Assembly: GCA_002385735.1 (NCBI GenBank)
Contig: DGEB01000006.1
Span: 1-10,334 of the forward strand
Source: Peptococcaceae bacterium UBA3937
Lineage (GTDB): Bacteria > Bacillota > Peptococcia > DRI-13 > DTU073
Direction of reading: 5' to 3'
DNA length: 10,334 nucleotides
Below the pieces are notes generated by a model, which did not search any database, had not been told where the DNA came from, and worked only from the letters and a program-made list of their open reading frames with translations. Numbering within the stretch: the stretch's first letter is position 1; the number at the start of each line of letters is the position of its first letter. The translations under genes were made by a program, and so were the position numbers. Positions 6,627-10,334 of the stretch are shown one piece after another.

Positions 6627-7400
6627 TTGAAAAGAATCGTTTTACTTTGTTTTTTCATGACCCTGGTCTTAGGGTTAAGCGGATGTTTTGGCGCAAACAA
6701 CGAGGCCGCCAATAACGGCACGGCCAACAACGCTACGGAGCAATTCTCCGTGGAGTATATTATCCAACAGCTCAGAGCCCAAGACGATGTTACTTTTATT
6801 ACCCTATCAACCGATAAAAAATATATTGCCTATCTCAAAGGCCAAACCGAAGAAGAATTCGACAAACCGGTTTTCCTTCATATATGGCCTGTAGGGGAAA
6901 GTTCTCCGATCCAGTCGGAACGCGAATTGTTTCATGTCGCTGAATTAGTATGGTCACCCAACAGTAAATACATCTTCGCCGATTCAGGCACCTATGTGAT
7001 CAGGCTTGGTCACTTATTTACCGCCGATGCAGCCTTTGTTGACAGCTTCGATTACTATGAAACCCTTTTCTTTTCCCCGGAAGGAAATCAATTAATCTAC
7101 ACCGGTCTTAACGAGAATCAATCGGAAATCAAAAACACCATTACGATTGATCCCAATATTTTCGACCTGGTGCTTTATGATCTTCACACGAAAAAAAGCA
7201 CAGTATTATTCAGTGGCACAGATGGCACTGATTACCTGGCCAATAAATGGATTGACGAGCAGACCATCGAATACATCAAAAAAGACTGGGTGTTAAGCGA
7301 CGAGTCTTATAGCACCAATGAAGCGGTTTATCAATACAATCTCGAGACCGGGGAAAATCGGTTAATCGCCGGCCGAACCGGCAAACCCGTCGACAACTAA
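6627..7400 (+). CDS. Lipoprotein with beta-propeller-like repeats, function unknown
   Basis: The protein has 257 residues when started at TTG 6627. That TTG is 8 bases after AGGGGGG (6612-6618), whereas the TTG at 6621 is only 2 bases away. The start, MKRIVLLCFFMTLVLG, runs into the lipobox LSGC (17-20), so C20 should be lipidated and the protein anchored outside the membrane. An Asn/Ala-rich linker (about 22-38) follows. The rest contains WSPNSKYIF (109-117) and FSPEGNQLIY (149-158), signatures of WD40-like/TolB-type propeller blades. At this size it would hold only about three to four blades, too few for a closed propeller unless it oligomerises. I do not recognise a specific family. It follows feoB by about 140 bases with no clear promoter of its own, so a link with iron uptake is possible but unproven. 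A terminator follows at 7491-7522. Confidence 0.75.
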   Translation: MKRIVLLCFFMTLVLGLSGCFGANNEAANNGTANNATEQFSVEYIIQQLRAQDDVTFITLSTDKKYIAYLKGQTEEEFDKPVFLHIWPVGESSPIQSERELFHVAELVWSPNSKYIFADSGTYVIRLGHLFTADAAFVDSFDYYETLFFSPEGNQLIYTGLNENQSEIKNTITIDPNIFDLVLYDLHTKKSTVLFSGTDGTDYLANKWIDEQTIEYIKKDWVLSDESYSTNEAVYQYNLETGENRLIAGRTGKPVDN

Positions 7401-7490
7401 CTGCTGCCAAACTGGCGCAACGAATTATTCCTGCGACAATAACTTCACTTTTTAGTCGAAAAAGCATCCAAAGGTCATCAGCCAAAACAA

Positions 7491-7522
7491 TAAAACCCGC
7501 TTTAACAAAAAAGCGGGTTTTA
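7491..7522. terminator. Bidirectional intrinsic terminator between the lipoprotein gene and tRNA-Glu
   Basis: A perfect 13-base-pair stem (7491-7503 with 7510-7522, core ACCCGCTTT / AAAGCGGGT) encloses the loop AACAAA. A and T runs sit on the outer ends of the stem, so it can stop transcription from either side. On the minus strand it lies 22 bases after the tRNA end. The 90 bases between the lipoprotein stop and this stem show nothing else. Confidence 0.88.
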
Positions 7523-7544
7523 ATATTACACGATTTCATTTTGG

Positions 7545-7620
7545 TGGTGGCCCCAAGGGGATTCGAACCCCTGTTTCCGCCGTGAGAGGGCGGCGTCTTA
7601 GGCCTCTTGACCATGGGGCC
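7545..7620 (-). tRNA. tRNA-Glu (anticodon CTC), CCA encoded
   Basis: The minus strand folds into a complete 76-base tRNA. The acceptor stem is GGCCCCA / TGGGGCC, the D stem is GTC / GAC, the anticodon stem is CCGCC / GGCGG with loop CTCTCAC, and the T arm is AGGGG-TTCGAAT-CCCCT. The discriminator base is A and CCA is encoded at 7547-7545. The anticodon, CTC (7586-7584), reads GAG codons. The sequence closely follows the usual bacterial tRNA-Glu pattern. It lies 102 bases downstream of gltX on the same strand, so the gene for this tRNA is next to the gene for the enzyme that charges it. Confidence 0.96.
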
Positions 7621-7638
7621 ACAAAAGAAACAAAGTTA

Positions 7639-7667
7639 ATTATACAGGTAGAAGCAACGAAATGCAA
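7639..7667 (-). promoter_or_regulatory. Promoter for tRNA-Glu
   Basis: On the minus strand a perfect TATAAT (7644-7639) lies 17 bases after TTGCAT (7667-7662), which keeps only the TTG of the -35 consensus. Predicted initiation near 7632 leaves about 12 bases before the tRNA, which fits tRNA promoters. There is no clear terminator between gltX and here, so read-through from gltX may also contribute. Confidence 0.6.
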
Positions 7668-7722
7668 GAAGAAATTACGCGTTATTATCAATCATAGGTC
7701 GGTTTTTCGTGGGCTAGGTTGC

Positions 7723-9351
7723 CTAATCTCCCTCTTCCTCGTTCTTATGCTCTCTAATGTATTCAATGTATTCAATCGCCTGCTCCAAACGCTCCAGGCA
7801 CTTTTCTTTACCTAATAAGGCCATTACTTCAAACAAGCCGGGACTGGCCGTCCGCCCCGTCAGAGCGAGCCTGGTCGGATGAATTAACTGACCGGATTTG
7901 ATTTGGAGTTTTTCAATCAAATCACGATAGGCTTTTTCGGTTCTTTCCACGGTAAATTCCGTCAGCTCAGCCAGGCAATCCCGCCCTTTCCTTAATAAGT
8001 CCGCCACATCGTAGCCGGCATTTGCAGTTGAGCCGGTACTGGTGACTGCACCCGAACCGCCATCTGCACCACCGGAACCCGCACCTGCGCCGGAACCGGC
8101 GCTTTGCTTAAAGAAATACTTCTGTTGCCCTTTTTCGTCATAGGAATCAACATCGGTAAAGAAATACCGGCAGGCTTCCGGCAACTCCGCTAAGGTTTTT
8201 ACTCTTCCCTGAAAAGCGGCCAGCACCGCCACCAGAAAGGCCTGTTTTTGCTCCGCTTCCTTTGGGTCGGCCACCAAACCGGTCTCCAGCAAATAGGGTA
8301 ACGCTTGCGGCAACAGCTTCTCCGGCGCGTAGTTCATCAGATACTGGCCATTTAACCAGATTAATTTCTGCGTATCATAGATGGCCGCCGTCTTCGAGAC
8401 CTTCTCCAGGGAGAACGACCGCAGGGTCTGCTCCGGAGTCAGGATTTCGCCTTCCTCTTCACTGGGCGACCAACCCAGCAGCGTTAAGTAATTGACGATG
8501 GCTTCCGGCAGGCAGCCCATCTCCCGGAATTCGCTGACACTGGTGGCCCCGTGCCGCTTGCTCAGTTTACTGCGGTCCGGCGCCAGGATCATGGAAAGAT
8601 GGGCAAATTGGGGCACCGGATAACCCAAAGCCTCATAAAGGAATTGCTGCTTGGGTGTATTGGACAGGTGTTCTTCCGCCCGGATGACATGACTGATGGC
8701 CATGGTATGGTCATCCACCACACAAGCAAAGTTATAGGCCGGCAAGCCATTGGATTTCATGATAATAAAATCATCCAACTGTTCAAATTGGAAAGTCACC
8801 GCGCCCCGGATTAAATCCTGCACGACAATGGCGCCTTTTTCCGGCAGCTTAATCCGCACCACCGGTTTATCGCCCCGGGCCAGACCTTCCTGTACCTCTT
8901 GATCCGATAAGTGGCGACATTTCCCGCTGTAACGAATGGTTTGTCCCGCCTGGCGTTGTTTTTCCCGCTCCTTAGCCAATTCTTCCTCACTGCAAAAACA
9001 GTAATAGGCTTTTCCCTCTTTTAACAAAGCGGCAGCGGCGGCCTGGTAGAAGCTTTGCCGCTCCGACTGGTAATATGGCCCGTAAGCTCCGCCCACATCC
9101 GGCCCTTCGTCCCAGTCCAGACCCAGCCAACGGAGGCTGTTCAGGATCTGCGCCACCGAATCTTCTTTTAATCGTTCCGTATCCGTATCTTCAATCCGCA
9201 AGACAAAGGTTCCCTGGTTTTGCCGGGCAAAAAGCCAGTTGAACAAAGCCGTCCGTGCCCCGCCAATATGCAAATAGCCGGTAGGACTAGGCGCAAACCG
9301 TACTCGCACCGGTTTGTTTATTTTTTCTTCCTTTGCGTTTCTACTTTCCAT
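7723..9351 (-). CDS. gltX: Glutamyl-tRNA synthetase with a Gly/Ala/Ser-rich insertion
   Basis: The 542-residue class I synthetase attaches glutamate to tRNA-Glu using ATP. The HIGH-type motif is HIGG (28-31) within FAPSPTGYLHIGGARTALFN, and the KMSKS-type motif is KLSKR (262-266). C118, C120, C145 and H147 (CxC then CxH) match the zinc site of E. coli-type GluRS. Residues about 418-445 are a low-complexity insertion (AGSGAGAGSGGADGG...) in the C-terminal, anticodon-binding half, which makes the protein longer than the usual 480-500. Whether it charges only tRNA-Glu or also tRNA-Gln cannot be told from here. The ATG at 9351 is preferred over the GTG at 9363 because GGGAG lies 5 bases before it, though spacing is short. 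It follows the SDR gene on the same strand across a 90-base polypurine gap and precedes tRNA-Glu. Confidence 0.96.
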   Translation of the reverse strand: MESRNAKEEKINKPVRVRFAPSPTGYLHIGGARTALFNWLFARQNQGTFVLRIEDTDTERLKEDSVAQILNSLRWLGLDWDEGPDVGGAYGPYYQSERQSFYQAAAAALLKEGKAYYCFCSEEELAKEREKQRQAGQTIRYSGKCRHLSDQEVQEGLARGDKPVVRIKLPEKGAIVVQDLIRGAVTFQFEQLDDFIIMKSNGLPAYNFACVVDDHTMAISHVIRAEEHLSNTPKQQFLYEALGYPVPQFAHLSMILAPDRSKLSKRHGATSVSEFREMGCLPEAIVNYLTLLGWSPSEEEGEILTPEQTLRSFSLEKVSKTAAIYDTQKLIWLNGQYLMNYAPEKLLPQALPYLLETGLVADPKEAEQKQAFLVAVLAAFQGRVKTLAELPEACRYFFTDVDSYDEKGQQKYFFKQSAGSGAGAGSGGADGGSGAVTSTGSTANAGYDVADLLRKGRDCLAELTEFTVERTEKAYRDLIEKLQIKSGQLIHPTRLALTGRTASPGLFEVMALLGKEKCLERLEQAIEYIEYIREHKNEEEGD

Positions 9352-9440
9352 TCCCTCTCCCACTTCTTTCTTTTTCCTGCTCTCTTTTCTCTACTTCCTA
9401 TTCCCGGTCACTTTTTTACTTTTCGCTTTCCCTTTTCCAC
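9352..9440 (-). other. Polypurine tract between the SDR gene and gltX
   Basis: On the minus (coding) strand this gap is almost all A and G; on the plus strand only about ten of ninety bases are purines. It contains several GGAG/AGGA-like stretches, including the gltX ribosome binding site. No promoter, terminator or T-box element is recognisable, which suggests gltX is transcribed together with the SDR gene. Confidence 0.6.
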
Positions 9441-9441
9441 C

Positions 9442-10182
9442 TTAGAGCAAAAAGCCTCCGTCGGGGCTGATTACCTGGCCGGTAATATAGTCCGCCTTTT
9501 CCGAAGCCAGAAACAAAATCACCTGCGCAATGTCCTGGGGGCTGCCCAGTCGCTTCACCAGGGTCTCCTGCCGCAGCGCCTCCAAATCCTCCTCCGTATA
9601 CTCATTGAGCATATCCGTCTCGATTACGCCGGGGGCCACACAATTTACCTGAATATTGGAAGGGCCCATCTCTTTGGCTAAAGCCTTGGTAAAGCCGATG
9701 ATACCCGCCTTGGCCGTTGAATAATGCACTTCACAAGACGCTCCGGCAATCCCCCAAATCGAAGACAGGTTGATAATCTTCCCCCGATTCTCCCGCAGCA
9801 TGTGCTTTAAAGCATGCTGGGTGCAGTTGAAAACCCCGTTCAAAATCACCCTCATCATTTCCTGCCATTCGGCCGGCGTCAGCTCGGTAAACAATTTGCT
9901 CTGGCTGATGGCCGCGTTGTTGACCAAAACGTCCACCGCGCCAAAACGGTCCAAACAAAAATCCACCATCGCCCGGGCCTCATCATAATTTCCCACATCG
10001 GCCCGGAAAATTTCCACCTTGGCCCCGGCTTGTCTTAATTCCTTTTGGAGTTGTTCCGCCGCCTGCTGCGAATGGCGGAAATTAATCAGCACATTGTATC
10101 CGTTAAGGGCAAATAGCTCGGCGGTTTTCCGGCCAATCCCCCGGGATGCGCCGGTGATAATGGCGGTTTTGCGGGTATTCAT
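9442..10182 (-). CDS. Short-chain dehydrogenase/reductase, FabG-like, resembling YmfI (EF-P 5-aminopentanone reductase)
   Basis: The 246-residue protein is a classical SDR with an NAD(P)-binding Rossmann fold. TGASRGIG (10-17) is the cofactor loop and NNAA (88-91) the structural motif. The catalytic residues are N115, S141, Y154 and K158 (YSTAK), and the end is YITGQVISPDGGFLL. All catalytic residues are present and the length is normal. FabG enzymes reduce 3-oxoacyl-ACP in fatty acid synthesis. However, segments such as SSIWGIAGASCEVHYS and VNCVAPGVIETDM recall the YmfI group, which in B. subtilis reduces 5-aminopentanone on elongation factor P. No fatty acid synthesis gene is nearby, while gltX and tRNA-Glu are, which favours a translation role. 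This assignment is from memory of the family and needs a search. AGGTAGGG lies 9 bases before the ATG. Confidence 0.85.
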   Translation of the reverse strand: MNTRKTAIITGASRGIGRKTAELFALNGYNVLINFRHSQQAAEQLQKELRQAGAKVEIFRADVGNYDEARAMVDFCLDRFGAVDVLVNNAAISQSKLFTELTPAEWQEMMRVILNGVFNCTQHALKHMLRENRGKIINLSSIWGIAGASCEVHYSTAKAGIIGFTKALAKEMGPSNIQVNCVAPGVIETDMLNEYTEEDLEALRQETLVKRLGSPQDIAQVILFLASEKADYITGQVISPDGGFLL

Positions 10183-10212
10183 AACCAGGAGCCCTACCTT
10201 TCACTGAAGCAC

Positions 10213-10259
10213 TCGACTTAATTACTCGAGTTGTTGGCAATACAACAAATATTATTATA
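10213..10259 (-). promoter_or_regulatory. Possible promoter and leader of the SDR-gltX transcript
   Basis: On the minus strand a perfect TATAAT (10259-10254) lies about 72 bases before the SDR start, but no good -35 box is present. Immediately after it is the inverted pair TTGTTG (10231-10236) / CAACAA (10243-10248), near the predicted start, and a possible leader hairpin pairing ACTCGA with TCGAGT. These are candidate regulatory sites only. Confidence 0.4.
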
Positions 10260-10278
10260 ACTGATTTCGGGCCCCGAT

Positions 10279-10319
10279 GCACTAAAATTGACCGTTGGAA
10301 AGGGTAACAGTCAAAGTGC
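10279..10319. other. Long imperfect inverted repeat near the right edge
   Basis: TTGACCGTT (10288-10296) and AACAGTCAA (10306-10314) form a 9-base-pair stem with one mismatch (a G-U pair in minus-strand RNA) and a 9-base loop. Outer arms GCACT (10279-10283) and AGTGC (10315-10319) extend it, with four extra A bases on one side. On the minus strand the inner stem is followed by TTTT, so it may be the terminator of a gene lying beyond the right edge. An operator for the SDR promoter is the alternative. Confidence 0.5.
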
Positions 10320-10334
10320 AGAGCGTCATTACTT

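Noticed and set aside
7713..7727. Second DtxR-like site (TAGG-TTG-CCTA) at the end of gltX
   Set aside because: Only a short TAGG/CCTA pair with the wrong spacing; it overlaps the gltX stop codon and no promoter is nearby.
9352..9441. T-box riboswitch ahead of gltX
   Set aside because: The gap is only 90 bases of polypurine and lacks the conserved T-box sequence, specifier loop and terminator.
1..10334. CRISPR array, insertion sequence, integrase or attachment site (including one at the tRNA)
   Set aside because: No regularly spaced repeats, transposase, recombinase or duplicated tRNA 3' end was seen on either strand.

Overview
The window looks like chromosomal DNA of a Gram-positive-lineage bacterium (Bacillota), most likely an anaerobic or facultative one. 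The clues are strong purine-rich ribosome binding sites, near-consensus sigma-A promoters, several TTG/GTG starts, tandem secreted proteins with the copper amine oxidase N-terminal-type domain, a short MntR-sized DtxR-family regulator ahead of feoA-feoB, and a CCA-encoding tRNA-Glu. A Clostridia- or Limnochordia-like host is a guess; nothing here fixes the class.

Left part (1-1820): two divergent genes with back-to-back sigma-A promoters. On the minus strand is the first part of a secreted protein that runs off the left edge. On the plus strand is an AAA-type ATPase with a C-terminal PD-(D/E)xK nuclease-like domain (DUF234 family), transcribed from a perfect TTGACA-N17-TATAAT promoter and closed by a bidirectional hairpin terminator.

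Middle-left (1848-3455, minus strand): two tandem paralogous exported proteins with Cu_amine_oxidN1-type domains and the same C-terminal LLxxEEW tail. One carries an acidic low-complexity insert.

Middle (3548-6487, plus strand): a ferrous-iron uptake operon. A sigma-A promoter overlaps a near-perfect IdeR/DtxR box, followed by a DtxR-family regulator, FeoA and FeoB. The regulator probably represses its own operon when iron is plentiful. A lipoprotein with beta-propeller-like signatures follows (6627-7400), ending at a second bidirectional terminator.

Right part (7491-10334, minus strand): read in the direction of transcription, a short-chain dehydrogenase (FabG-like, resembling the YmfI group thought to act on elongation factor P), then gltX (glutamyl-tRNA synthetase, with an unusual Gly/Ala/Ser-rich insertion), then a tRNA-Glu(CTC) gene with its own promoter, then the terminator. 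The synthetase thus sits next to its own substrate tRNA, and the cluster may have a translation theme.

I found no CRISPR array, insertion sequence, integrase or prophage gene. No undescribed multi-gene system is evident. The points most worth a second look are the GltX insertion, the gltX/tRNA-Glu/SDR arrangement, the hybrid metal site of the regulator with its operator, and the ATPase-nuclease.
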